Of a DNA stretch of 64,000 bases, positions 1 through 8,889 are shown one piece after another. Source of the stretch: Cellulomonas sp. NS3 (GTDB lineage Bacteria > Actinomycetota > Actinomycetes > Actinomycetales > Cellulomonadaceae); the NCBI RefSeq assembly GCF_024757985.1, contig NZ_CP103289.1:2976001-3040000 (forward strand). Direction: 5' to 3'. Both the position numbers and the translations under genes were made by a program. The notes under the pieces are model-generated. The model searched no databases. It worked only from the letters and a program-made list of their open reading frames with translations, and was not told where the DNA came from. Positions within the stretch are counted from its first letter, which is position 1. Each line of letters opens with the position of its first letter.

Positions 1-298
1 GATGATCGAATGGCCACGGTCCGCGCGGATCGGCGAGCTCGTGGCGCACGCGCTTGAGGACGTCGCTGTGCCCGTGCCGGACGGTGAGGACGAACCGCTC
101 CCCGATGAAGACCGCGATCTCGGCGACGTCGACGACATGGACCGGGTCGACGTCCCGGGCGGGCTTCAGCACGGCGAACACCACGCGCCATGGATCTCCA
201 GCTTGGGTCGCTGGTGGGCCACCGACGACGTCGTTCACCTTCACCTGGGTCGCGTGGGCATGCACATCGTCCACGTCGGGGTCGTCTTCTCCGTCTGC
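1..298 (-). pseudogene. CorA-type divalent cation transporter remnant (5'-truncated, runs off window)
   Basis: Reading leftwards off the window edge, this frame encodes a recognisable piece of the cytoplasmic N-terminal domain of CorA magnesium/cobalt channels: VVFAVLKPARDVD, then AEIAVFIGERFVLTVRHG, then an arginine-rich helix. In intact CorA proteins about 60-100 residues precede the VHAH motif. Here the recognisable homology starts directly at that point (DDVHAHATQ) and nothing CorA-like is seen upstream, so the gene appears to have lost its 5' end. The rest, including the GMN-containing membrane helices, lies outside the window. GTG at 274 is the only reasonable start codon. The family assignment is fairly safe; whether it is a pseudogene depends on sequence beyond the edge. 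Confidence 0.55.
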
Positions 299-341
299 GC
301 TCGAGGCGAGCGGCTCACCGTAAGGGATGAGGGGCGCGCAC

Positions 342-790
342 TCAGCCGCCGACGTGGATGCCGGGTCGGAGGGCCGGGTCGGGCTCACTCTCGCGGAGGA
401 ACTCCCGGAGCACGGGAGCGATGTCGCCCTGTCCGAGGAGCAGGTCCCGCAACAGGTGCCCGAGCGGGTTGCCCTCGTTCCACCTGTGCTGGCACTACGG
501 GCGCCCGTGCCGTCGCGCAGGGCGAGCAGGATCGCCGCCAGGACGTTGGGAGCGGCGGGGCTCTGGGCGCGCAGGATCCGGTGCCCGTCGACACCGACCC
601 CACGCACCTGCAGGACGTCGTTGGAGGTGGAGGGTTCGACGACGTCGATCTCGACGAACCATCCGTCGGCGCGCCCCGGCGCGGGCCCGCTGACCGCCAC
701 GCCACGCCACGGTGTCCGGCAGACAGCCGGACGTGGTGGAGGCGCGCCACGTTGGCCACGGCGACCGCGAACGAGCGCCGCGGCGTCCCG
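342..790 (-). pseudogene. C-terminal remnant of an APC-type permease, frameshifted
   Basis: Two different minus-strand frames together read like the cytoplasmic C-terminal domain found on some large actinobacterial APC-family permeases. One frame gives WFVEIDVVEPSTSNDVL, then VDGHRILRAQSPAAPN, then LAAILLALRDGTG. After a frame change near position 490 the other gives WNEGNPLGHLLRDLL, then LREFLRESEPDPALRPG, ending at a TGA at 342-344. No single frame covers both parts and no membrane segments are seen upstream. I therefore read it as a decayed fragment. The family name comes from remembered similarity of these motifs, so it is tentative. Confidence 0.4.
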
Positions 791-832
791 CCATCCCGAG
801 TCCGTCCGACCGTGACCGACGAGGTGCCTCGC

Positions 833-2056
833 TCAGGCGCGCTCGAGACGGCCTGGATCGGCGTCAGCGACGACGACGAGATCCCGCCCGGCGAGCTTCG
901 CGTCGTACAGCGCAGCGTCCGCCGCGGCATAGAGACGATCGAGGTCGTCAGGGTCGTCCGTGTGCACGACCCCGATGCTGACCGTCATCGGGATATCCCC
1001 CGTCGGGGCGGGGAACGGCGTCTCACGGACGGCCGCGTGCACGGCTCGCGCCAGGTCGACCACGCCGTCACGCGGGCCCGAGAGCAGGATCGCGAGCTCG
1101 TCGCCCCCGATCCGGGCGACCGTGTCGCCACGACGCACGACGGACCGCACGAGTTGGGCGACGTGCACGAGGGCGGCGTCGCCGACAGGGTGGCCGTGGG
1201 TGTCGTTCAGCTGCTTGAAACGGTCGACGTCGACGAGCACGAGCCCCGCTCCCTCGGCCGGTTGCGTCGAACGCCGCCGCGCTGCTGTGTGTGCCTCTGT
1301 CCGCAGGAGCTCCGCCGACTGCTCCAGGACGCGTCGGGTCGCGAGCCCCGTCAGCGAGTCGCTCGATGCGACCTCGTTGAGCCGTTGGACGAGCTGGTCC
1401 TGATGTCGGACCGCCGCGAGCAGCGCCGTCGTCGTCATCACGACGACTGCGGCCATGGACGCCAGGTCGGCACCGGCCGATCCCGAGGGCTGCGTCGAGA
1501 GGATGATCGTGGAGGCCCCGACGAGCGCGAGGACGGCCACGGTCCAGGCCACGAGGTGGCGCAGATGCGCCGCGGCGAAGATGACGGGGAACGTGAACCA
1601 CGCGAGGCCGCCGAAAGTGGAGTCTCCGCTCAGGTTCGACGTCGTGGTGTTGACCACCAGCGCGACCATGCACATCACCGTGTACGCCGGTCCGGGCACG
1701 ATCTCGGGACGGCGGCGCAGGAGCAGAGCGAGCCCGAACATGATGACGGTACCGACCACGGTCCACGCGGCGCTCGCCGCTGTGCCGCGGTAGTCGCCCA
1801 GCAGCTGCGGAAGCGTCTCGAGCGCGACGGTGGCGACACCGCCCACGAGGCACATCACCGAGGCGGTCCGCCCCGCGGCGACAGCGTCGCGGGGGCTGAA
1901 CAGCTCGAGGGCGCGCACGTCGACCCATCGGCTCGCCGGCGCGCCGCTCCAGGCGTTCGGGGCGATGTCACCCACGTCCGTGCCGGTCCGGGCCGCCGGA
2001 GCGTCCTCCACGTCCGGCACCGTCCTCAGTCGTGTGGGTGGGAACGAGCAGCCCAC
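833..2056 (-). CDS. Membrane-bound GGDEF diguanylate cyclase-like protein
   Basis: The protein has 407 residues. The N-terminal half carries about six hydrophobic segments (for example GGVATVALETLPQLLG and VIMFGLALLLRR), so it is membrane-anchored. The C-terminal ~170 residues are a GGDEF domain with the active-site signature GGDEL and the upstream VDVDRFKQLNDTHGHPVGD segment. This predicts synthesis of cyclic di-GMP from two GTP at the membrane. GGDEL in place of GGDEF is a common functional variant. The GTG at 2056 is the longest start; GTG at 2017 is an alternative, and neither has a strong ribosome site. It is divergent from the SpoIIE phosphatase at 2243, which suggests a shared regulatory interval of 186 bases. 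Confidence 0.85.
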   Translation of the reverse strand: MGCSFPPTRLRTVPDVEDAPAARTGTDVGDIAPNAWSGAPASRWVDVRALELFSPRDAVAAGRTASVMCLVGGVATVALETLPQLLGDYRGTAASAAWTVVGTVIMFGLALLLRRRPEIVPGPAYTVMCMVALVVNTTTSNLSGDSTFGGLAWFTFPVIFAAAHLRHLVAWTVAVLALVGASTIILSTQPSGSAGADLASMAAVVVMTTTALLAAVRHQDQLVQRLNEVASSDSLTGLATRRVLEQSAELLRTEAHTAARRRSTQPAEGAGLVLVDVDRFKQLNDTHGHPVGDAALVHVAQLVRSVVRRGDTVARIGGDELAILLSGPRDGVVDLARAVHAAVRETPFPAPTGDIPMTVSIGVVHTDDPDDLDRLYAAADAALYDAKLAGRDLVVVADADPGRLERA

Positions 2057-2242
2057 GGTAGCGACGCTGGGCTTGCCTGTGTGACGCGTTGGACCGGCAC
2101 CACCGCAGAACGCACGGCGGCCTTTGGGGTCTCGGTTCGCCGGAAACGTGACCGCACGACCACTTCGGAGTGCGGCATACCGGTCGATGGGTAGTGCGGC
2201 GTACCCGACCGGGCGTCCCGACGACAGCGGAGGTGGGGCGCA

Positions 2243-4264
2243 GTGCAGAGCTTCCGGTCACGTGGCGTCATCCTGGCTGCTTCCTTCCTGCTCGCCTACA
2301 CGTTGGCGGCGGTGGTGGGGCGTCGCACCGTCCTGGAGGGCACGGACGTGTCCCTGGTGTGGCCTGCGGCCGGCGTGGCAGCGCTGTGGGCGGTGATGCG
2401 CGACCGCCGCCGACCGGCCGTGGTCGAGGTCCTGGTCGCAGCGTTGCTGACGTGGGCGGTGAACTCCTCGACCGGTTCGACGGGTTGGCAGGCGGGCGCA
2501 GCGCTCAGCGCCGGCGCCGTCCTGCAGGTGATCGTGTTCGGCGTCCTGACCGCCCGGTGGTGCCCGCGTCTGTGGGCTAGCCGTGGCCGGGCGCTGCGCC
2601 GGGAGGACCTGTGGTGGCTCCTGCTCGCCGCGTCTCTCAGTGCCGCTATCTCGGCCCCGTTGGCCGGCGTGGCCGAGACCTGGGACGGCGACCCCTGGAC
2701 ATCGTCGGTGCTGTGGACGTGGCTGGCTCGCAACAGTGCGAGCGCCCTCGTGGTGACCACGACGGCGTTGGTCGTCCGACGGTGGTGGACCAGCGAGCGC
2801 CATGGACAGGTAGGTCTCGCGGCACTCGTGTCTGCCTCGCGGGTTCGCGAGTACCTCGCGGTCGTCGTGCTCTCACCGGTGCTCTACGTGGTCTGGTTCG
2901 TCCAGCTGTCGGACCTGCCAATCATCTTCCCGCTCATCGCCGTAACGGTGTGGGTGGCCACGCGTCTGCACACCACCTTCGTCGTGCTGCACGACGCTGC
3001 GATGGGCGCGACGGCCGTCGGTCTCACCCTCACCGGGATCGGCCCGTTCGCTGCGGTCGCCGACCCCACCAGCGAGGTCCTCGTGGCACAGGTCTACCTC
3101 GCGATGGTCTCCGTCATCGGCCTCGCACTGGCCCTCACGCGAGACGAGCGGAATGCGTCCATGCGCGACGCCACCGCCGCCCGCGCCGCCGCCGAGAACC
3201 AGGCCGAGCTACTCCTGACCGTCATGGACACCATGGACGAGGGCATGGGTGTCATCGACGCCGACGCCCACTTCATCCTCCGCAACGCGACGTCCGCGCA
3301 GATCCTCGGCGGCAGGCGCAGCACCACTGAGGCCGTCGGGAGCGGCTCCTTCTACGGGTTCCACCACCCGGACGGCACACCGATGGCCCACGACGACCTC
3401 CCGCACGTGCGCGCTCTTGCCGGCGAGGTCATCCGCGACGTCGACGTCTTCGTCCGGAACACCGGAGTCCCGCAGGGCCGGATCGTGAGCTTCAACTGCA
3501 CGCCGCTGCCCGCAGAGTCCGGAGGTGGTGTGGTGGTCATGCTGCGCGACGTCACCGCGGCCCGCAAGGAGCTCGAGCTCGCCGCACACGTGCAGGCCAG
3601 CCTCCTCCCGACCACGGCACCGAGGCTGCCGGGCTACGAGCTGGCTGCCGCGTTCGTGCCCGCCGGCTCCGTGGGCGGTGACTTCTACGACTGGCAGGCC
3701 ACACCGAAGGGCGTATGCCTGACCCTGGCCGACGTCATGGGCAAGGGCGCCGGCGCCGCCATCCTCGCCGCCACGCTGCGCTCCGCACTTCAGGAGCACG
3801 ACCCCGCGGAAGATGTCGACCACGTCCTCAACCGCACCGAGACCCGCCTCGAGCCGGACCTGCTCCGCGCCGGGGCGTTCATCACCGCGACCCGCATCCT
3901 GCTGGACGCACCCAGCGGCGAGCTCACCTACGCCGACGCCGGCCACGGCCTGACCATGATTGTCCGAGCCGACGGAAGCGCCGCGCGGCTGCCGAGCGGT
4001 GGTCCACCCCTCGGCCTGGTCACCGGCGCGGTGCGCACGCGACGTCAGGACGCCCTGGAACCCGGCGACACGCTCGTGTCGTTCAGTGACGGCGTCCTGG
4101 ACACCATCGGCGGCACGCTCGACGACCTCTCCGTGCTCGGCAAGCTCGTGCATGGCAGCCCCAGCGCCCAGCACGCCGTGGACGCCGTCGTCGAACGCGC
4201 GAAGCGCACCGCACCGCTGCCCGACGACGTCACCGTCCTCGCGGTCCGCCGAGGCGCGCGGTAG
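2243..4264 (+). CDS. MASE1-PAS-SpoIIE protein serine phosphatase
   Basis: The protein has 673 residues. Residues 1-300 are a polytopic membrane region of MASE1 type (SLVWPAAGVAALWAV and later helices). A PAS-like sensor follows (residues 320-430), and then a SpoIIE/RsbU-type PP2C domain to the C-terminus. The metal-binding and catalytic motifs are present: GGDFYDW, LADVMGKGAGAA, YADAGHGL, FSDGVLDT and DDVTVLAV. Family members dephosphorylate anti-anti-sigma factors (RsbV/SpoIIAA type) and thereby release a sigma factor in response to a signal. No RsbV/RsbW pair is adjacent. The next gene, 99 bases downstream, encodes the same type of output domain with different sensors, so the two probably form one signalling unit. 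Confidence 0.9.
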   Translation: MQSFRSRGVILAASFLLAYTLAAVVGRRTVLEGTDVSLVWPAAGVAALWAVMRDRRRPAVVEVLVAALLTWAVNSSTGSTGWQAGAALSAGAVLQVIVFGVLTARWCPRLWASRGRALRREDLWWLLLAASLSAAISAPLAGVAETWDGDPWTSSVLWTWLARNSASALVVTTTALVVRRWWTSERHGQVGLAALVSASRVREYLAVVVLSPVLYVVWFVQLSDLPIIFPLIAVTVWVATRLHTTFVVLHDAAMGATAVGLTLTGIGPFAAVADPTSEVLVAQVYLAMVSVIGLALALTRDERNASMRDATAARAAAENQAELLLTVMDTMDEGMGVIDADAHFILRNATSAQILGGRRSTTEAVGSGSFYGFHHPDGTPMAHDDLPHVRALAGEVIRDVDVFVRNTGVPQGRIVSFNCTPLPAESGGGVVVMLRDVTAARKELELAAHVQASLLPTTAPRLPGYELAAAFVPAGSVGGDFYDWQATPKGVCLTLADVMGKGAGAAILAATLRSALQEHDPAEDVDHVLNRTETRLEPDLLRAGAFITATRILLDAPSGELTYADAGHGLTMIVRADGSAARLPSGGPPLGLVTGAVRTRRQDALEPGDTLVSFSDGVLDTIGGTLDDLSVLGKLVHGSPSAQHAVDAVVERAKRTAPLPDDVTVLAVRRGAR

Positions 4265-4363
4265 CGACTCACGCACTGACGGGTTCCGGCGGCCACCGAC
4301 GTCCACCGCACGCCGGCCCACGGCTACGCTCTCTCCACGCTCCACCGGCAAGAAAGAGGTCTC

Positions 4364-6103
4364 ATGTCCGGTGCCCCGCTCGAACCGGCGACTCCACAGG
4401 CACCTCCCCCGCGTGAGAGGGCCGGTGCCGCGCACAGGACGGTGCGGCTGCTGGACACGATGCCGACCGCCTTCTTCTCCCTCGACCGGCAGTGGTGCTT
4501 CAGCTACGTCAACGACCGCGGCGAGCAGCTGCTGGGACGCTCTCGTAGCGAGCTCCTCGGGGCGCACCTGTGGGACCTGTACCCCGACGAGCGCGGCTCG
4601 ATATACGAGACCAGCTACCGCGAGGCGATGCGCACGGGTCGGACGGTCACGTTCGAGATCCACAACCCGTCGACCGACGCGACGTACGAGGTGCAGGCCT
4701 GGCCCGGTGAGCACGACCTCGCGGTGTACTTCGAGGACGTCACCGAGCGCCGAGGCGCCCAGGACGCACTCGCGCGCAGCGCACAGCGCGCGCAGCTGGT
4801 CGCCGACATCGCCTCCGAGCTGGCCGAGCTGCTCGACGCCGAGCAGGCTCTGACTCGGCTCGCCCAGCGGCTCGTACCTACCCTGGCGGACTGGTGCGTG
4901 GTGAGCCTCGTGGATGACGACCAGTACGCCGGGAACTGGCAGTCCATGACCGACCTCGGCTGCGCCCACATCGACCCCGACGCGTTGCCTCTGGTCGAGC
5001 GGTACGTCAAGCTGCGCCTCGTCGAGCTGGACGGGGGCGCCAACGCTGCGGTGCGTCGGGCGTTGGAGAGCAGCGAGGTCATCGGCGTCGAATCGGGTGC
5101 CACGGAGGCGATCGCCGGATCGCTCCGCAGTGCAGAGGCGCGTGAGGTGGTTCGAACCCTGGCGCCCGACAGCGCCACGATGTTCGCGCTCCGCGGACGT
5201 GGCCGGACGACCGGGATCATCACCCTGTTCAACGGTGCGGATCGCGGCCCGATCTCGCCGGACGACCTCGAGACGGTCCGCGAGGTCGCCGCTCGCGCCG
5301 GGCTCGCGCTCGACAACCTGCGGCTCTACCGCGAGCAACGCTCCCTCGCCGAGGGACTGCAGCGCTCCCTCCTGACTGCGCCGGCCCGACCCGACCACCT
5401 GCAGATCGCCGTGCGCTACGTCCCCGCCGCCGAAGCCGCGCAGGTAGGCGGCGACTGGTACGACGCGTTCCTGCAGCACACCGGTCAGGCCGTCCTCGTC
5501 ATAGGTGACGTCATGGGTCACGACACGAACGCCGCCGCAGCCATGGGCGAGCTGCGTTCGGTGCTGCGGGGGGTCGCGCTGGCGAGCGGCGGCGGACCTG
5601 CCGCTGTCCTGACGCAGGTGGACGAGGCGCTGCACGCACTGCGCTCCCCCACGATCGCCACGGCCGTCGTCGCCCGCGTCGAGCAGACACCCGACCAGCT
5701 CGCGCGCGGCGAACACACCGTTCGCTGGTCGAACGCCGGTCACCCCGAGCCCATCGTCTTGCAACCCGACGGCCACGCGGCCCCCCTCGCCGGCGCCGGT
5801 TCGAACCTGCTGCTCGGCGTCCAGCACACCGCAGCTCGCACCGAGTCCACCGCCACCCTGCCTGAGGGCTCGACGCTGCTGCTCTTCACCGACGGCCTGG
5901 TCGAGCGCCGGGACGAGCCGCTGCCCGAGAGCCTGCGTCGCTTGATGGACACCCTCGAAGCCCTCCACGACCGCGCGCTCGAAGAACTGTGTGACCAGGT
6001 GCTCCGCACCATGCTCGCCACCACTCCACGGGACGACGTCGCACTCGTGGCGATCCGGCTCCACCACCAGGACCGAGGAGGCCCGCACCGCGCACCCGTG
6101 TGA
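4364..6103 (+). CDS. PAS-GAF-SpoIIE protein serine phosphatase
   Basis: This soluble protein has 579 residues and no membrane segment. A PAS domain occupies residues ~25-130 (MPTAFFSLDRQWCFSYVN), a GAF domain ~150-325, and a SpoIIE-type PP2C domain ~335-579 with VGGDWYDAF, IGDVMGHDTNAAAAMGE, WSNAGHPEP, FTDGLVERR and RDDVALVAI. The start ATG follows a clear ribosome site (AAGAAAGAGG) ending about 6 bases upstream. The expected role is dephosphorylation of an anti-sigma antagonist in response to a cytoplasmic or diffusible signal. Together with the membrane-bound homologue just upstream, it could let two inputs converge on the same partner-switch module. The partner is not identifiable nearby. 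Confidence 0.9.
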   Translation: MSGAPLEPATPQAPPPRERAGAAHRTVRLLDTMPTAFFSLDRQWCFSYVNDRGEQLLGRSRSELLGAHLWDLYPDERGSIYETSYREAMRTGRTVTFEIHNPSTDATYEVQAWPGEHDLAVYFEDVTERRGAQDALARSAQRAQLVADIASELAELLDAEQALTRLAQRLVPTLADWCVVSLVDDDQYAGNWQSMTDLGCAHIDPDALPLVERYVKLRLVELDGGANAAVRRALESSEVIGVESGATEAIAGSLRSAEAREVVRTLAPDSATMFALRGRGRTTGIITLFNGADRGPISPDDLETVREVAARAGLALDNLRLYREQRSLAEGLQRSLLTAPARPDHLQIAVRYVPAAEAAQVGGDWYDAFLQHTGQAVLVIGDVMGHDTNAAAAMGELRSVLRGVALASGGGPAAVLTQVDEALHALRSPTIATAVVARVEQTPDQLARGEHTVRWSNAGHPEPIVLQPDGHAAPLAGAGSNLLLGVQHTAARTESTATLPEGSTLLLFTDGLVERRDEPLPESLRRLMDTLEALHDRALEELCDQVLRTMLATTPRDDVALVAIRLHHQDRGGPHRAPV

Positions 6104-6691
6104 CGTCCATATGGGAGGCGAGACGCGCTCTGCCTAGCCGCCGTCAGGACGATCTCTCGGTGCTCCAGCCGGCGGCGTCGCCCAGGGAAGCCACCGAACT
6201 CGAGCGTCCCCTCGCCTACCTGCGAGTGACGCCTACACCCGACTGCTGGTACGCCCCGGGCGCAGGACGACCCTCACGCCCGACCGAAGGCGCCCGCGAC
6301 CGGTAGCGCGGCGGTCGACGTCGCGGATGTCCAGCCGGCGTCGGCCCGCGGGGCGATTCCCGAGGGTCTCGCCGTCCACGGTGTGAGCGTCCGATCCCTC
6401 GGCGCCCAGCGCCGCCGGCGTGGTACGCCAGACGATCATCCAGCGTCAGGTGGTGACGCTGCTGAGCACCTGTCCTCCCTCCCACGGACACACGTGCCGC
6501 TTCGAAACCGATAGGTCCACACCCGTCCCGCCATCGGCGCCCACGGTTGGGACACTGTGGGCGCGGCGCTGCTGCGGTAGATCGGTGCTCGGCTGGTGCG
6601 TCCGCTGGCGATCGATCTCGGCATGCGCCACGCCGCGGCATCGCACGCGGAGGCGGCGACCTCGGTCCCACGTCGCGCAGGCATCCCCGCG
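6104..6691. other. 588-base interval with no convincing gene
   Basis: No frame on either strand gives a protein with recognisable motifs or a good start. A 68-codon minus-strand frame at 6233-6439 (MIVWRTTPAALGAEG, then LDIRDVDRR and VRVVLRPG) has a faint resemblance to a bacterial PH-like domain. It could be a decayed gene, but the match is too weak to annotate. Confidence 0.5.
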
Positions 6692-7444
6692 TCACGGCGC
6701 TGGAGCCGGACTGACCGGTCTGGTGGCCGTGAGCGCTCGCTGGGCTGACGGAGCTGCGCGGCCCACGATCGCCGGGGCAACCCCGACGAGCGAGTCGTCG
6801 GTCAGCGCTTCGACCATGAACATCGCGAAGTCGACCCGTCGGGTCTTGTTGCTCGCCAGTGCGGGGTCGCCGACGTGGCGGCGCCAGATCGGCAGCCCCT
6901 GGCTCTCGCCCTCCTCCAGGTCGCTGCCGCGCACGACGGTCCAGCGCGTGGCGCTGGCGAAGATCCGCCGACACGCCTCGACCTGGTCGTCCAGGTCGGC
7001 GACACGGAGCAGCCGGGCCACCGGGCCGAACACCCGCACGGTGGCGCGCAGCCGCAGCGAGTAGCGGTCGCGGCCGTCGGCGGAGATGTGCCAGCCGCAG
7101 GAGAACACGAGCCGGGCGCCCGGTGCCGCGTGGTCGAGCACGGCCTGCGCCGTGCCGGTCGAGTAGCCCGTGAGGCCCCACGGGACCAGGACGGTGAGCA
7201 CGCCGTCGCAGCCGTCGACGGCGCGCGCGATGACGTCACGGTCGTCTGTCGCGCCCGGGACGACGGTGATGCGGCCGGCGAAGTCGTCGAGCTTGGGCAC
7301 GCTCTGCTCCCGGCAGACTACGACGACGTCGTAGCCGCGGTCGAGCGCGTGGCGGACCATGTACCGCCCCAGCTTGCCGGAGGCTCCGACGACGCAGACC
7401 CTCCGGGCTGGTGCGGGGGCTGCAGGATCGTCAGGCTGGCTCAT
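6692..7444 (-). CDS. NAD(P)-binding Rossmann-fold (NmrA/SDR-like) protein
   Basis: This 250-residue protein starts with a Rossmann dinucleotide-binding motif (VCVVGASGKLGRYMV, residues ~16-30) of the atypical SDR/NmrA class, in which NAD(P)H binding serves either redox chemistry or sensing. No classical YxxxK active site is evident in the usual place, as in many atypical SDRs. It is transcribed divergently from a TetR-type repressor gene, with two identical-type palindromes between the two start codons. It is therefore very likely a target of that repressor, perhaps induced by a small electrophile or drug. The substrate is unknown. Confidence 0.8.
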   Translation of the reverse strand: MSQPDDPAAPAPARRVCVVGASGKLGRYMVRHALDRGYDVVVVCREQSVPKLDDFAGRITVVPGATDDRDVIARAVDGCDGVLTVLVPWGLTGYSTGTAQAVLDHAAPGARLVFSCGWHISADGRDRYSLRLRATVRVFGPVARLLRVADLDDQVEACRRIFASATRWTVVRGSDLEEGESQGLPIWRRHVGDPALASNKTRRVDFAMFMVEALTDDSLVGVAPAIVGRAAPSAQRALTATRPVSPAPAP

Positions 7445-7464
7445 CTCGGTCTCCTCGTCGTCGG

Positions 7465-7512
7465 CTTACGGATGTAAGGCCGGTGACCCGACGCTAGTCT
7501 TACGGGCGTAAG
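7465..7512. promoter_or_regulatory. Duplicated palindromic operator between divergent reductase and TetR genes
   Basis: Two near-identical inverted repeats lie in the 94-base divergent interval: CTTACGGATGTAAG at 7465-7478 and CTTACGGGCGTAAG at 7499-7512, each followed by GCCG. Their centres are 34 bases apart, about three helical turns, so bound dimers would sit on the same DNA face. Size, symmetry and position are typical of TetR-family operators, which implies that the 7539 product represses both genes. Confidence 0.75.
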
Positions 7513-7538
7513 GCCGTCAATCGTCCGGAGGACCCGCC

Positions 7539-8234
7539 GTGCCGTCGCCTTCACTCCGCCGCCCCGCACTGAGCCGCGCCCGGATCATCGAGGCCGCGGT
7601 GCAGGTGGCTGACGCCGGAGGCGTCACCGCGGTCACGATGCGCCGCGTGGCCGAGCACCTCGGCGTCGAGGCGATGTCGCTGTACCACCACGTCGCGAAC
7701 AAGGACGTGATCCTCGACGCGCTCGTCGAGCACGTCTTCGCCGAGATCGACCTCCCCTCTGTCGGCGAGGAGTGGCGGACGGCGATGTGCCGCCGGGCGG
7801 TCTCCGCACGTGCCGCGATCCGGCGCCACTCCTGGGCGCTCGGGCTCATGGAGTCCCGGCTGAACCCCGGGCACTCGACGCTGCGACACCACGACGCCGT
7901 CCTCGGCTGCCTGCGCAACGCCGGGTTCTCCGTAGCCGAGGCAGCGCACGCGATCTCGCTGCTCGACAGCTACATCTACGGCTTCGTCCTGCAGGAGACG
8001 AGCCTGCCTTTCCAGACCAGCGCCGAGCTCGAGGAGGTCGCCGCAGGCCTCCAGGCCGCGATGCCGACCGGGGAGTACCCCCACCTGACTGAGCTCATGG
8101 TCCAGCACGCGCTGCGGCCCGGCTACGCCTATGCCGACGAGTTCGACATCGGGCTCGACCTGATCCTCGACGGTCTCGCGCGAAGGCTCGCCACCCGGCA
8201 GATCGACGACGAGGCCATCGATCTGACCGCGTAG
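7539..8234 (+). CDS. TetR-family transcriptional repressor
   Basis: The protein has 231 residues. An N-terminal TetR helix-turn-helix is clear ([17 protein letters not shown], then [21 protein letters not shown], residues ~10-55). The remaining ~170 helical residues form the ligand-binding/dimer domain and resemble the TetR C-terminal class. The GTG start at 7539 is supported by GGAGGA about 7 bases upstream. The gene is divergent from the NAD(P)-binding protein, and two palindromes in the shared interval are the probable operator. Autoregulation and control of the reductase are inferred from this layout. The inducer is unknown. Confidence 0.9.
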   Translation: MPSPSLRRPALSRARIIEAAVQVADAGGVTAVTMRRVAEHLGVEAMSLYHHVANKDVILDALVEHVFAEIDLPSVGEEWRTAMCRRAVSARAAIRRHSWALGLMESRLNPGHSTLRHHDAVLGCLRNAGFSVAEAAHAISLLDSYIYGFVLQETSLPFQTSAELEEVAAGLQAAMPTGEYPHLTELMVQHALRPGYAYADEFDIGLDLILDGLARRLATRQIDDEAIDLTA

Positions 8235-8554
8235 CGGTCGCATGCGCGCCACAGCGGCATGCCCTGCAGCGGGCGGCTGCCGACGAGCTCATCGTCGCAG
8301 TCGTCGACGCTGGTCACAGACAAAGACCGCCGATGGGAGGTGGCATGGCAGCCTGCAGTCGCGGAGCGTCGGGGGCAGATCGTGCTGCCCCTGCCGACGG
8401 GGTTGCGTCGCGTCGGCAGGGGCGCTCGCACCAGGGTGGGCGATGCACGACGTCGGCGCATCTGGCCGGTGCGAGCGCTCGGCTCAGCGAGAGCGGATGC
8501 GGTGCCGCGCACGACACCCATCGCCCCCGGGCGTCGGTGATGCGACGTCAGCGC
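8235..8554. other. 320-base interval with no convincing gene
   Basis: Only short overlapping frames of biased composition are present, on both strands. No ribosome site linked to a plausible reading frame, no RNA gene and no strong hairpin was recognised. Confidence 0.5.
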
Positions 8555-8737
8555 CTAGTTGTCGGCGGGGGCGGCGGTGAGGGTCTGGAGGTAGGCGGCA
8601 GTGCGGCGTCGATGGGTGCGTCGGGGCAGGCGTTCGCTGGTGCGGCACAGCTCCCGGACACGTGCAGAGCAGCGGGGGCACGGAACAGCGAGGGCGGGGT
8701 CGTCTCGGTCAGGCTCACGGTCCTTGTCGACGCTCAT
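8555..8737 (-). CDS. Small Cys-rich (zinc-finger-like) protein
   Basis: This 60-residue protein, starting MSVDKDREPD, has a centre reading CPRCSARVRELCRTSE followed by a basic stretch (RLPRRTHRRRTAAYL). The CPxC...C pattern, followed by a His-containing basic helix, resembles small actinobacterial zinc-finger-like proteins of the type CPxCGAxxGxxCRTxxG...H. With C-x2-C, a third Cys and one His it could bind one zinc ion. A longer start adds MGT. Function is unknown. It is judged real because of the motif and the lack of any competing gene; its stop lies 152 bases to the right of the end of the CYTH-CHAD gene, in the same orientation. Confidence 0.5.
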   Translation of the reverse strand: MSVDKDREPDRDDPALAVPCPRCSARVRELCRTSERLPRRTHRRRTAAYLQTLTAAPADN

Positions 8738-8889
8738 GGTCCCCATGGTGCTCGCCAGCGCTCGTCGAGGCCAGGGGCACGGCAGCTGCTCCATGAGCCG
8801 CACGGCGTGTCGGCGCGAGCCGTGGTCGGTGCCGGAGGCGCACGGACGTGAGCACGGGTGCAACTGGGTCGGCGCCTCGTCGACGGACA

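Noticed and set aside
2-2194. Plus-strand 730-codon open frame at the left end
   Set aside because: Arg/Gly/Asp/His-rich composition and no motifs; it is the antisense shadow of the minus-strand GGDEF gene and the decayed fragments.
3209-6088. Minus-strand 959-codon open frame
   Set aside because: It lies opposite both SpoIIE phosphatase genes and has no recognisable domain; long antisense frames are common at this GC content.
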